Of a DNA stretch of 64,000 nt, positions 26,192-34,093 are shown one piece after another. The notes beneath the pieces were generated by a model. The model did not search any database, was not told where the DNA came from, and was given only the letters and a program-made list of their open reading frames with translations. Source of the DNA: MAG-121220-bin8 sp964433845. GTDB lineage: Bacteria; Bacteroidota; Bacteroidia; Flavobacteriales; Flavobacteriaceae. Position 1 is the stretch's first letter; the number at the start of each line of letters is the position of its first letter. The translations under genes were made by a program, and so were the position numbers. The stretch spans positions 4,023 to 68,022 of the forward strand of contig CAYSTA010000003.1 of the NCBI GenBank assembly GCA_964433845.1, in the 5' to 3' direction.

Positions 26192-26649
26192 TTATTTTTT
26201 GCTTTCTTAATTCTGTCAAGTTGAATTTTGTTTTCTCTATTTTTTATAGATTGTCTTTTATCATAAATCTTTTTTCCTTTAGCTAAGGATATTAAGACTT
26301 TTGCATAACCTTTTTCATTTATAAAAACTTTTAGCGGAATTATAGTTAACCCTGTATTTTTCACTTGTTTAGCAAGTTTATTTAATTCTTTCTTGTTTAA
26401 TAAAAGTTTTCTTTGATTTCTTGTTTTATGATTAAATTGATTGCCAAATGAATATTCATCAATAAACATATTTATAATAAATAACTCTCCAGAATCATTA
26501 AATTCACAGAAGCTCTCTGAAATAGATGCTTTGTTAGCTCTAATAGATTTTATTTCAGTTCCAGTTAATACAATTCCTGCGGAAAATTGATCCATTAAAC
26601 TGTATTCAAACTTAGCTTTCTTATTTATTATGTTTATTTTCTTTTTCAC
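26188..26649 (-). CDS. smpB: SsrA-binding protein SmpB
   Basis: Partner of tmRNA in rescuing stalled ribosomes. The 153 residues form the small OB-like barrel (AKFEYSLMDQFSAGIVLTGTEIKSIRANKASISESF, conserved in all SmpB) with the basic C-terminal tail KGKKIYDKRQSIKNRENK. The start is GTG at 26647-26649. The tmRNA gene itself is not in the window. It is divergent from glyA across a 142-base gap with an inverted repeat and convergent with pcm. Confidence 0.96.
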   Translation of the reverse strand: MKKKINIINKKAKFEYSLMDQFSAGIVLTGTEIKSIRANKASISESFCEFNDSGELFIINMFIDEYSFGNQFNHKTRNQRKLLLNKKELNKLAKQVKNTGLTIIPLKVFINEKGYAKVLISLAKGKKIYDKRQSIKNRENKIQLDRIKKAKNN

Positions 26650-26709
26650 ATTGTAAAGTTAATAAGTATATTTTATTTATAATTTTTTATAAAAATTGTT
26701 AATTCTTTA

Positions 26710-26737
26710 TTAATAATTAATAAATATTAATTATTAA
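26710..26737. repeat. Perfect 13-bp inverted repeat upstream of glyA
   Basis: The arms TTAATAATTAATA (26710-26722) and TATTAATTATTAA (26725-26737) are exact reverse complements separated by AA. The dyad ends 5 bases before the -33 TTG of the glyA promoter. It contains only A and T, so chance is a real alternative, but the length, tight spacer and position suit an operator for a dimeric regulator. Confidence 0.4.
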
Positions 26738-26742
26738 ATACA

Positions 26743-26773
26743 TTGTCAACCATTTTATTGATCATTAAATTTG
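26743..26773 (+). promoter_or_regulatory. glyA promoter (-33 TTG and -7 TAAATTTG)
   Basis: TTG at 26743-26745 is followed after 20 bases by TAAATTTG at 26766-26773. This fits both Bacteroidota elements and their 17-23 base spacing, the only case in the window where both are clear. Transcription would start near 26778, 14 bases before the glyA ATG. Confidence 0.65.
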
Positions 26774-26791
26774 ATCACATAAATCAAAATT

Positions 26792-28066
26792 ATGTATCTA
26801 GATAATAAAATTTTTCAACTTATTAAGGAGGAAGAGAATAGACAGCTAAATGGCATTGAGCTAATTGCTTCTGAAAATTTTACTAGCCCTGATGTAATGA
26901 AAGCAACTGGTTCTGTTCTTACAAATAAATATGCTGAAGGATACCCTGGAAAAAGATATTATGGAGGATGTGAAGTTGTTGATGAAATAGAAGATATTGC
27001 AATTAATCGTGCTAAAGAGTTATTTGGAGCATCATTTGCTAATGTTCAACCTCATTCAGGTTCACAGGCAAATTCTGCAGTTTATCATGCTTTTTTGAAA
27101 CCAGGAGATAAAATCTTGGGATTTGATTTATCTCATGGAGGTCATTTAACTCATGGATCTTCAGTTAATTTTAGTGGGAGACTGTATAATCCTGTTTTTT
27201 ATGGAGTTGAAAGAAAATCTGGGTTGCTTAATTATGATAACATAATGAAGATAGCAAAAAAAGAAAAACCTAAATTAATTATTGCAGGAGCTTCAGCTTA
27301 TTCTAGAGACATTGATTTTAAGAAATTTAGAGAAATAGCTGATAGTATTGATGCTTTCCTAATGGCAGATATAGCTCATCCTGCAGGACTTATTGCAAAA
27401 GGAATCCTTAATGACCCTATTCCTTATTGTCATGTTGTTACAACTACGACTCACAAAACTCTTAGAGGTCCAAGAGGAGGTATGATACTAATGGGTGAGG
27501 ACTTTGAAAATCCATTTGGTTTAAAATTAAAGAATGGATCATTAAAAAAAATGTCTTCATTAATAAATCTTGCTGTTTTTCCAGGAAATCAAGGCGGTCC
27601 TCTTGAACATGTTATTGCTGGTAAGGCAATTGCTTTTGGAGAAGCTTTAACAGACGATTTTATGAATTATATGGTTCAGGTTAGACAAAATGCTAAATCA
27701 ATGGCTAAAGAATTTGTTAAAAGAGATTATAATATCATTTCAGGTGGAACAGATAATCATATGATGTTAATAGATCTAAGAAATAAGAACATTTCTGGAA
27801 AAGATGCTGAAAAAGCTCTTGTTAAAGCAGATATAACAGCAAATAAGAATATGGTGCCATTTGATGACAAATCTCCATTTATCACATCCGGAATTCGTTT
27901 TGGAACACCTGCGATTACTACTAGAGGACTAAAAGAAAATGATATGACCTTAATAGTCAATTTTATAGATAGGGTAATAGAAAATCATAATGATGACAAT
28001 GAAATAATGAAGGTTAAAAGAGATGTAAATAAGTTAATGAAAGGGAGGGCGCTTTTTAATTATTGA
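26792..28066 (+). CDS. glyA: Serine hydroxymethyltransferase
   Basis: PLP enzyme that converts serine and tetrahydrofolate to glycine and methylene-tetrahydrofolate, the main one-carbon source. The 424 residues include the N-terminal ELIASENFTSPDVM, NKYAEGYPGKRYYGGCEVVDEIE, AHPAGLIAKG, and the PLP lysine motif TTTTHKTLRGPRGG. GIRFGTPAITTRGLKE is near the C-terminus. It is a single-gene unit with its own promoter and a nearby inverted repeat. Its last 7 bases overlap the convergent glutaminyl cyclase gene. Confidence 0.97.
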   Translation: MYLDNKIFQLIKEEENRQLNGIELIASENFTSPDVMKATGSVLTNKYAEGYPGKRYYGGCEVVDEIEDIAINRAKELFGASFANVQPHSGSQANSAVYHAFLKPGDKILGFDLSHGGHLTHGSSVNFSGRLYNPVFYGVERKSGLLNYDNIMKIAKKEKPKLIIAGASAYSRDIDFKKFREIADSIDAFLMADIAHPAGLIAKGILNDPIPYCHVVTTTTHKTLRGPRGGMILMGEDFENPFGLKLKNGSLKKMSSLINLAVFPGNQGGPLEHVIAGKAIAFGEALTDDFMNYMVQVRQNAKSMAKEFVKRDYNIISGGTDNHMMLIDLRNKNISGKDAEKALVKADITANKNMVPFDDKSPFITSGIRFGTPAITTRGLKENDMTLIVNFIDRVIENHNDDNEIMKVKRDVNKLMKGRALFNY

Positions 28067-29094
28067 TTTTCAAATATTTTAATTTCAAATAATTTATTCC
28101 AATTTTTACCAGTTACAAAAAAGGTTTTTCTTTTATTATGAAAAGCAATTCCGTTTTGAACATCTAATTTATTATGTTGTTTTACTCTTTCTTTTAGACC
28201 TTTAAAATCTATAACACCATCAACACTGCCACTTATTGGATCTATTATTATGCCCACTTCTTTATTAAACTGATATGTATTTGCATATATTTTGCCATCA
28301 TGCCATTCTAATTCATTAATGTTTTTAATTATTTTATTATTGGTAACAACACTAAAACTGGAAAGTTCCTCAAGAGAGTCTGGATCTAGAATCCATATTT
28401 TTTCAGTTCCATCAGATTTATATAAAACTTTTCCATCATTACAGAGTCCCCAACCTTCAACACTCTTATTATAGTTAAATGATTTTATTAACTCAAAATT
28501 ACTTTTATCATAGACGAATCCTATTTTTTCTTTCCAAGTTAGTTGAAATAAATTGTCATTTAAAATGGTTATTCCTTCACCAAAAAATGATTTGTCAAGA
28601 AATAATTTATTTAAAACTTTTCCACTTTTAAAATCAATTTTTTTTAATGATGAATAACCATATTGACCTGTACTTTCATATAAAAAATATTCATCATCAA
28701 ATTCTAATCCTTGTGTATATGAAGCTATATCATGTTTAAATTCATTAATTATTTTATATGTATATAGTTTTGGTGGATTATTAGAAAAAATAGTTAAATC
28801 CTTACTTAAATTAATCATCTTTCCATTGATTGTAAATGATGCTTGAATAGTGTTAACTCCAAGATTATTGTTTAATACATGTTCATTTTTAATAGAAAGA
28901 TTATTTATTTTAAATTCAAGATTTTCAATCTTTTTATTTGAAGGGTTTTTAATTTTAAGGGATATTTTATCTCCATTTTTTGAAAACTGTGATTTTTTAG
29001 AAATAATTATTGAATAATCAGAATTAACATTTGTTCCACAGGAATAGATAAATAAAAATATAATTAGAATAAAAGATCTTATTATTGTCATCAT
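28060..29094 (-). CDS. Glutaminyl-peptide cyclotransferase, lipoprotein
   Basis: A 344-residue lipoprotein of the plant-type glutamine cyclotransferase family (a five-bladed propeller), which forms N-terminal pyroglutamate on exported peptides. The signal ends at a lipobox (LFIYSCG). After an about 100-residue Ig-like N-terminal part the enzyme domain follows, with the motifs ASYTQGLEFDDEYFLYESTGQYGYSSLKK, FGEGITILND, EGWGLCNDGKVLYKSDGTEKI and LNELEW-like (INELEWHDGKIYANTY). Two ATG codons are in tandem. It is convergent with glyA (7-base overlap). The propeller assignment rests on the family; the export site is read from the lipobox. Confidence 0.87.
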   Translation of the reverse strand: MMTIIRSFILIIFLFIYSCGTNVNSDYSIIISKKSQFSKNGDKISLKIKNPSNKKIENLEFKINNLSIKNEHVLNNNLGVNTIQASFTINGKMINLSKDLTIFSNNPPKLYTYKIINEFKHDIASYTQGLEFDDEYFLYESTGQYGYSSLKKIDFKSGKVLNKLFLDKSFFGEGITILNDNLFQLTWKEKIGFVYDKSNFELIKSFNYNKSVEGWGLCNDGKVLYKSDGTEKIWILDPDSLEELSSFSVVTNNKIIKNINELEWHDGKIYANTYQFNKEVGIIIDPISGSVDGVIDFKGLKERVKQHNKLDVQNGIAFHNKRKTFFVTGKNWNKLFEIKIFENQ

Positions 29095-29159
29095 TTTTTT
29101 TTACATATCAAATTTAAATATTAATAATTAAGACTACACATAAATTATAAAAACATATT

Positions 29160-29167
29160 TATATTTG
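29160..29167 (+). promoter_or_regulatory. -7 promoter box of the SRP RNA
   Basis: TATATTTG fits TAnnTTTG. The first base of the SRP RNA closing stem (G29172) is 5 bases downstream, which fixes the likely start offset for this promoter class within the window. No -33 TTG is apparent. Confidence 0.65.
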
Positions 29168-29170
29168 TGA

Positions 29171-29274
29171 TGGGCAAGTCTTATACAACCAGCTCCTATT
29201 TAATCCCCCAGGGTGGGAACGCAGCAAGGGTCGATGGTCGTAGCGGTGTGATATAAATAGCTTGCCCTTTTTTT
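29171..29274 (+). ncRNA. ffs: Signal recognition particle RNA, small bacterial type
   Basis: The RNA partner of Ffh that targets membrane proteins to the translocon. The conserved domain IV hairpin is seen around 29209-29245, with GGTGGGAACGCAGCAAGG containing the asymmetric loop that binds Ffh and a GGAA-like cap. The ends pair as GGGCAAG (29172-29178) with CTTGCCC (29261-29267). A run of seven T residues (29268-29274) follows, so the closing stem also acts as the terminator. Mature length is about 97-100 bases. Its promoter box is 5 bases upstream. The next gene (SDR) starts only 7 bases after the T-run. Confidence 0.9.
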
Positions 29275-29281
29275 ATTATTT

Positions 29282-30085
29282 ATGTGTAAAACCATTTTAG
29301 TTACTGGTGCATCCTCCGGAATTGGAAGGTCTATTTCTCTTTATTTGACCTCAAAAGGTTTTAAAGTATATGGCACCTGTAGAAACCCAAAAAAATACAA
29401 TTTTTCAGAATATGAGTTGTTAAAATGTGATATAAATTCCTCACAAGAAATTGAAGATACAGTTAATTATATTGTTGATAAAGAAAAGAACGTTGATGTG
29501 CTAATAAATAATGCAGGTATTGGTATCACTGGTCCCCTAGAAGAAACATCAAATAATGATATTAAATCGGCTTTTGAAACTAATTTATACGGACCTATCA
29601 ATATGATAAAAAAATGTATTCCAACAATGAGAAACAACAATAAAGGATTGATTATTAATATTACTTCAGTTTTAGGATATTTTGGAATACCATACAGAGG
29701 AGTATATTGTGCAACAAAGAGTTCAATGGAAATCATTGGTGAAGTTTTTAGTATGGAACTTAAAAAATTTAATATCAATGTAGTCAATGTAGCACCAGGT
29801 GATTTTAAAACAGATATTGTTTCAAGAAGAATAAATTCAAAACCTAATAATTTTTCTTATTACAATGAAGAATATTCTAAATCATTGAAATCTGCTAATA
29901 AAAATGTTGAGAATGCTTGGTCTCCCGAAATAATCTCCAAGTTGATTTATAATATAATAAATTCAAAAAATCCAAAAATTCATTATAAAGTTGGAAAATT
30001 TATTCAAAAATTTTCAATAGTTTTAAAAAACATTTTGCCTGATAGACTATTTGAAAAAATATTATTGTATTATAGTAAAAATTAA
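29282..30085 (+). CDS. SDR family oxidoreductase
   Basis: A 267-residue classical short-chain dehydrogenase: cofactor motif TGASSGIG at the start, CDINSSQEIE, NNAGIGITG, and catalytic YCATK (Tyr/Lys) with the preceding Ser in INITSVLG. PGDFKTDI follows. The C-terminal basic helices (KFIQKFSIVLKNILPDRLFEKILLYY) may touch membranes. The substrate is unknown. It begins 7 bases after the SRP RNA T-run and has no visible promoter of its own; the transaldolase gene follows 9 bases downstream, suggesting joint transcription. Confidence 0.88.
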   Translation: MCKTILVTGASSGIGRSISLYLTSKGFKVYGTCRNPKKYNFSEYELLKCDINSSQEIEDTVNYIVDKEKNVDVLINNAGIGITGPLEETSNNDIKSAFETNLYGPINMIKKCIPTMRNNNKGLIINITSVLGYFGIPYRGVYCATKSSMEIIGEVFSMELKKFNINVVNVAPGDFKTDIVSRRINSKPNNFSYYNEEYSKSLKSANKNVENAWSPEIISKLIYNIINSKNPKIHYKVGKFIQKFSIVLKNILPDRLFEKILLYYSKN

Positions 30086-30094
30086 GTCATAATT

Positions 30095-30748
30095 ATGAAA
30101 TTTTTTATAGACACAGCTAACCTTGATCAAATCAAAGAAGCCCAAGACTTAGGTGTTTTAGATGGAGTTACTACAAACCCATCTTTAATGGCTAAAGAAG
30201 GAATTACAGGTCATCAAAACATTCTAGATCATTATGTTAAAATTTGTGATATTGTTGATGGTGATGTTTCAGCAGAGGTAATATCTACTGATTTTAAAGG
30301 AATGATTAAAGAAGGTGAAGCTTTATCAAATCTTCATCCTCAAATTGTAGTAAAAATCCCTATGATATTAGATGGGGTGAAAGCAATTAAACATTTTTCT
30401 AATAAATCTATTAAAACTAATTGTACCTTAGTTTTTTCTGTAGGTCAAGCTTTAATAGCTGCTAAGGCAGGTGCTACATATGTTTCTCCTTTTATTGGGA
30501 GATTAGATGATGTTTCAAATGATGGTTTAAATTTAATTTCAGAAATTGTTACAGTGTATGATAATTATGCTTTTAACACACAAATTCTTGCAGCTTCTAT
30601 AAGACATACAATGCATATCATTGATTGTGCTAAAATTGGTGCAGATGTTATGACAGGACCATTATCTTCAATTAAAGGTTTATTAAAACATCCATTAACT
30701 GATATAGGGCTTGAAAAATTTTTAGCTGATTTTAAAAAAGGTAATTAA
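30095..30748 (+). CDS. tal: Transaldolase (short TalC/FSA-type fold)
   Basis: A 217-residue TIM-barrel enzyme of the pentose phosphate pathway. The Schiff-base lysine is K87 (IVVKIPM). Relative to E. coli fructose-6-phosphate aldolase, positions Q59 and Y131 are E61 (DVSAEV) and F133 (VSPFIGRLDD). The +2 offset is constant with K85 to K87. Glu and Phe at these places mark transaldolases, so transaldolase is more likely than fructose-6-phosphate aldolase. Other motifs are FFIDTANLDQIKEA and GVTTNPSLMAKEG. The final 4 bases overlap the convergent lipoprotein gene. Confidence 0.93.
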   Translation: MKFFIDTANLDQIKEAQDLGVLDGVTTNPSLMAKEGITGHQNILDHYVKICDIVDGDVSAEVISTDFKGMIKEGEALSNLHPQIVVKIPMILDGVKAIKHFSNKSIKTNCTLVFSVGQALIAAKAGATYVSPFIGRLDDVSNDGLNLISEIVTVYDNYAFNTQILAASIRHTMHIIDCAKIGADVMTGPLSSIKGLLKHPLTDIGLEKFLADFKKGN

Positions 30749-32136
30749 TCTAAGAGTATTGATTTTTCTAATTTTATAATATTAGAAACCGAAATAATTT
30801 TTCCCGCTTTATCAGTCAAAATAACTTTATTTAGATTATTTAATATCATTTTTTTACTCATTGATGTAAAATCACTTGCCATAAAATGTTGAATATTACT
30901 ACTTTTTCTAATCTGTTTTAATGACTCAATCCACTTTGATTTATCAGAATTGATGTTTATGCATAAAAAATTATATTTTTTACTTTGATCAAGTATTTTA
31001 AAAATTCTATTAAATAAACTTAGTCGATGAGAATTCTGTTCATATGACCAAAAAACATATACAATTGGCTTATCAGAATAAAAATCTCCATTAGAAATAG
31101 TTTTGTAATTATTGTTTATTATATCAATATCAGGGATAGTATTTCCAACCTGAAGAGCAGTAATATTAAAATAAAGTTGCTCAATTTCTTCATTTATGTT
31201 ATTATCTCCTGAAATTTCTAAAAAAACATTTAAAAATGTATCAATATCAATTAAAATATTTTCTTTTAATAGATATTCAAAAGCTATATATCTCAATATT
31301 TTCGATTTTACAATTGGATTTGAAATAGTTAAATCAACAAATTTGATTCTATCTAAATTAAATTGAAGGTCCAAATTTGAATATGAATTATAATCTATTC
31401 CGGACTCATTAATTGTTCTTAAAATTATATAATCTAAATAAGGTTTAAAATTGGATAATTCTTTAATATTTAAATCAATTTCATCTCTATACTCATAAAA
31501 TGTATTGTTAATCTCATTTAAGAGATTTGTCTGTTTGTAAATAGATAAAAATGTTTCAATTTTAGAATATAGTGGAAGCTTAATAGCATATTCTAAAATT
31601 AACTCAGTAACAGAATTTAATTTGTTTGTTTTCTGAAAAGAATTAAATCTATTAATCTTAAAAGTTAACAGAGAATCAATTATGTTTCTAAATATTAAAG
31701 GGTTTTTATTAAGATTTGAATTAAGAAAACTTTCTTCTTTTTCATGATTTAAAAAAATATCAATTAGATAATTATTTTTTGACGCACCAATTCCATTAAA
31801 TACTAATGATTCATCAAAATCTAATGCATTTAATCTTAATACTAAACTATCTCCTTCTTCTAATATTATATATTGAAATTCTGGTAGATGTCTAAAGTAA
31901 TATAAGCCATTATTAATACTATCTAATTCTAAAAAAAAATTTCCATCTTCAGAGATTGATGTTTCATTTATAATTTTTTCATCTTTTAAAAGAGAGATTT
32001 TGTCATTTGTACTTTTAATTATTTTACCAACTAAAAAGGTATTTTTTTTATAATTAAATAGGTGACAAGAAATGAATAATAAAAATGATATAAAAGTTAT
32101 AATTATTTTAAAAAGACTAATATTAAAGTATTTCAT
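30745..32136 (-). CDS. Thioredoxin-like lipoprotein lacking the CXXC pair
   Basis: A 463-residue probable lipoprotein (signal ends at LLFISCH). The layout resembles Bacteroidota TlpA proteins: an N-terminal DUF4369-like strand domain (TFLVGKIIKSTNDKISLL, then NETSISEDGNFFLELD and YIILEEGDSLVLRLNA), a long helical middle, and a C-terminal thioredoxin-like fold from about residue 340. Where an active TlpA has W-C-x-x-C, this protein reads FWSYEQNSHRLSLFNRIF near residue 358, so both cysteines are gone. Relatives with this loss probably bind or scaffold rather than exchange thiols; that is inference. Compare the intact paralogue-like gene at 59935-61056. It is convergent with tal. Confidence 0.6.
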   Translation of the reverse strand: MKYFNISLFKIIITFISFLLFISCHLFNYKKNTFLVGKIIKSTNDKISLLKDEKIINETSISEDGNFFLELDSINNGLYYFRHLPEFQYIILEEGDSLVLRLNALDFDESLVFNGIGASKNNYLIDIFLNHEKEESFLNSNLNKNPLIFRNIIDSLLTFKINRFNSFQKTNKLNSVTELILEYAIKLPLYSKIETFLSIYKQTNLLNEINNTFYEYRDEIDLNIKELSNFKPYLDYIILRTINESGIDYNSYSNLDLQFNLDRIKFVDLTISNPIVKSKILRYIAFEYLLKENILIDIDTFLNVFLEISGDNNINEEIEQLYFNITALQVGNTIPDIDIINNNYKTISNGDFYSDKPIVYVFWSYEQNSHRLSLFNRIFKILDQSKKYNFLCININSDKSKWIESLKQIRKSSNIQHFMASDFTSMSKKMILNNLNKVILTDKAGKIISVSNIIKLEKSILLD

Positions 32137-32173
32137 AGCTTCAATTAATTTAAAGATAAAATTAGAATAATCA

Positions 32174-32196
32174 TAAATTTGATTTTATTAAATTTG
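32174..32196 (+). promoter_or_regulatory. Two putative -7 boxes upstream of the ABC-F gene
   Basis: TAAATTTG occurs at 32174-32181 and again at 32189-32196, both fitting TAnnTTTG and pointing to the ATG at 32218. The nearer box would give a 5' UTR of about 17 bases, the farther one about 32. No -33 TTG is obvious. Confidence 0.4.
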
Positions 32197-32217
32197 CCAC
32201 CTTATAATATTTTTAAA

Positions 32218-33840
32218 ATGTTAAATGTTTCTAATCTTTCTGTCCAATTTGGAAAAAGAATTTTATTTGATAATGTAAATACATCTTTTGTTAAAGGGAA
32301 TTGCTATGGAGTTATTGGAGCTAATGGCTCAGGAAAATCTACTTTTCTAAAAATCTTATCCAATACATTAGAACCTAATTCTGGGACTGTTAATCTTGAA
32401 CAAGGTAAAAGAATGTCCGTTTTAGAACAAGATCATTTTGCTTTTGATGACAAACAGGTATTAGAAACTGTAATAATGGGTAATAAAGTATTATTCAATA
32501 TTAAAAAGGAAATGGATGAAATTTATTCAAAATCTGATTTTTCAGATAAAGATAGTGATAGAGTAGGGGTTCTTCAACTAGAATATGAAGAAATGGATGG
32601 CTGGAATGCAGAAAGTGATGCCGCCGCACTTTTATCCAATTTAGAGATTAAAGAGGAGCTGCATTATAAATTAATGAATGAATTAGATGGAATCCAGAAG
32701 GTAAAAGTGTTGTTAGCGCAAGCTTTATTTGGGAATCCTGACGTATTAATAATGGATGAACCTACAAATGATCTAGATTTTGAAACTATCAAGTGGTTAG
32801 AAGCTTTTATTGCAAATTATGACAATACTGTTATTGTAGTTTCTCACGATAGACATTTTTTAGATTCAGTATGTACGCATATTTCTGATATAGATTTTGG
32901 AAAAATAAATCATTTTTCTGGAAATTATACTTTTTGGCATGAATCCAGTCAATTAGCTCTTAGACAAAAAACTCAACAAAACAAAAAAGCCGAAGAGAAG
33001 AAAAAAGAATTGGAGGATTTTATTGCTAGGTTTAGTGCAAATGCTTCAAAATCTAAACAAGCAACATCTAGAAAAAAGATGCTAGATAATTTAAATATAG
33101 AAGACATTAAACCGTCATCTAGAAGATATCCAGCTATTATTTTTGATTCTGAAAGAGAGGCAGGAGATCAAATTTTAAGTGTAGAAAATTTATCGTTTTC
33201 TGATTCTTCTAGTGTTTTATTTGATAATATTAGTTTTAACCTTAATAAAGGTGAAAAGGTTATATTGTATTCTAAAGATACCAGGGCAACAACAGCTTTT
33301 TATCAAATTATTAATAATGAAATTAAAGCTGATTCTGGGGAATTCAATTGGGGAATAACTACATCACAATCATATTTGCCACTAGATAACAGTTCTTTCT
33401 TTAATAATAAATTATCTTTAGTTGATTGGTTAAGACAATGGTCCAAAACTGATGAAGAAAGAGAAGAAGTATATATTAGAGGTTTTTTGGGTAAAATGAT
33501 TTTTAGTGGAGAAGAGGCTTTAAAAACTGCTGATGTACTTTCTGGAGGTGAAAAGGTAAGATGTATGTTGTCTAGAATGATGATGCTAAGATCTAATGTT
33601 ATAATGTTTGATGAACCTACAAGTCATTTGGATTTAGAATCTATAACTGCTTTAAATAATTCTATCAAAAAATTTAAAGGAAACGTTATTTTAAGTACTC
33701 ATGATTTTGAATTTGCAAAATCAGTTGGAAATAGAGTTATAGAATTAACTCCTAAAGGTGTAATAGATAGATTGAATGCATTTGATGACTATATAGCAGA
33801 CAATAAGATTAAAGATTTGAGAAAGAAGTTATACGCTTAG
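32218..33840 (+). CDS. ABC-F family ATPase, YbiT-like, second Walker A degenerate
   Basis: Soluble twin-cassette ABC-F protein that acts on the ribosome rather than in transport. I chose the ATG at 32218 (540 residues); a TTG frame extends 13 codons upstream. NBD1 has Walker A GANGSGKS (34-41) and DEPTNDLD. The linker with FSANASKSKQATSRKKMLDN is the YbiT hallmark. NBD2 keeps LSGGEKVR (about 440) and MFDEPTSHLD. Its Walker A position (about 350) reads YSKDTRATTAF, without the G-x-x-G-x-G-K-S/T lysine. NBD1 in turn has a weak signature loop (MNELDGIQKVKV), as in YbiT. From memory, related Bacteroidota proteins share the NBD2 change, so it is probably a lineage trait. Its 3' end overlaps DUF2007 by 12 bases. 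Confidence 0.9.
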   Translation: MLNVSNLSVQFGKRILFDNVNTSFVKGNCYGVIGANGSGKSTFLKILSNTLEPNSGTVNLEQGKRMSVLEQDHFAFDDKQVLETVIMGNKVLFNIKKEMDEIYSKSDFSDKDSDRVGVLQLEYEEMDGWNAESDAAALLSNLEIKEELHYKLMNELDGIQKVKVLLAQALFGNPDVLIMDEPTNDLDFETIKWLEAFIANYDNTVIVVSHDRHFLDSVCTHISDIDFGKINHFSGNYTFWHESSQLALRQKTQQNKKAEEKKKELEDFIARFSANASKSKQATSRKKMLDNLNIEDIKPSSRRYPAIIFDSEREAGDQILSVENLSFSDSSSVLFDNISFNLNKGEKVILYSKDTRATTAFYQIINNEIKADSGEFNWGITTSQSYLPLDNSSFFNNKLSLVDWLRQWSKTDEEREEVYIRGFLGKMIFSGEEALKTADVLSGGEKVRCMLSRMMMLRSNVIMFDEPTSHLDLESITALNNSIKKFKGNVILSTHDFEFAKSVGNRVIELTPKGVIDRLNAFDDYIADNKIKDLRKKLYA

Positions 33841-34053
33841 GTTTTTTATTACTTGCATTGAATTATCGATCTCATCTTTATGAACATAAATAGAAGTATG
33901 ATTTTCTATAATATTTCCAAAACCGGCAAGTCGTGCAGACTCTGATTGATTTTTAACTATTGGATTAATATTAGATTTTTTTAATTCATGAATGATTCTA
34001 ATTGATTTAACCAAAGATCCTTCAAATATTAATATAAAATCATCTCTTTTCAC
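33829..34053 (-). CDS. DUF2007 domain protein (small)
   Basis: A 74-residue protein with the DUF2007 pattern: an N-terminal strand and helix (DDFILIFEGSLVKSIRIIHELKKSNI), then SESARLAGFGNI, and a C-terminal strand/helix (SIYVHKDEIDNSMQVIKNL). The fold is ferredoxin-like; the family name mentions signal transduction but no function is established. It lies 40 bases downstream of pheT on the same strand and its end overlaps the convergent ABC-F gene. Confidence 0.75.
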   Translation of the reverse strand: MKRDDFILIFEGSLVKSIRIIHELKKSNINPIVKNQSESARLAGFGNIIENHTSIYVHKDEIDNSMQVIKNLSV

Positions 34054-34093
34054 TTGGTATTAATAATTTTAATTATCAATTAAAGATTATATA

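Noticed and set aside
26650..26791. Glycine or folate riboswitch before glyA
   Set aside because: The predicted 5' UTR is only about 14 bases, too short for a structured aptamer.
29467..29787. 106-codon minus-strand frame inside the SDR gene
   Set aside because: Antisense shadow of conserved SDR motifs including NNAGIG and YCATK.
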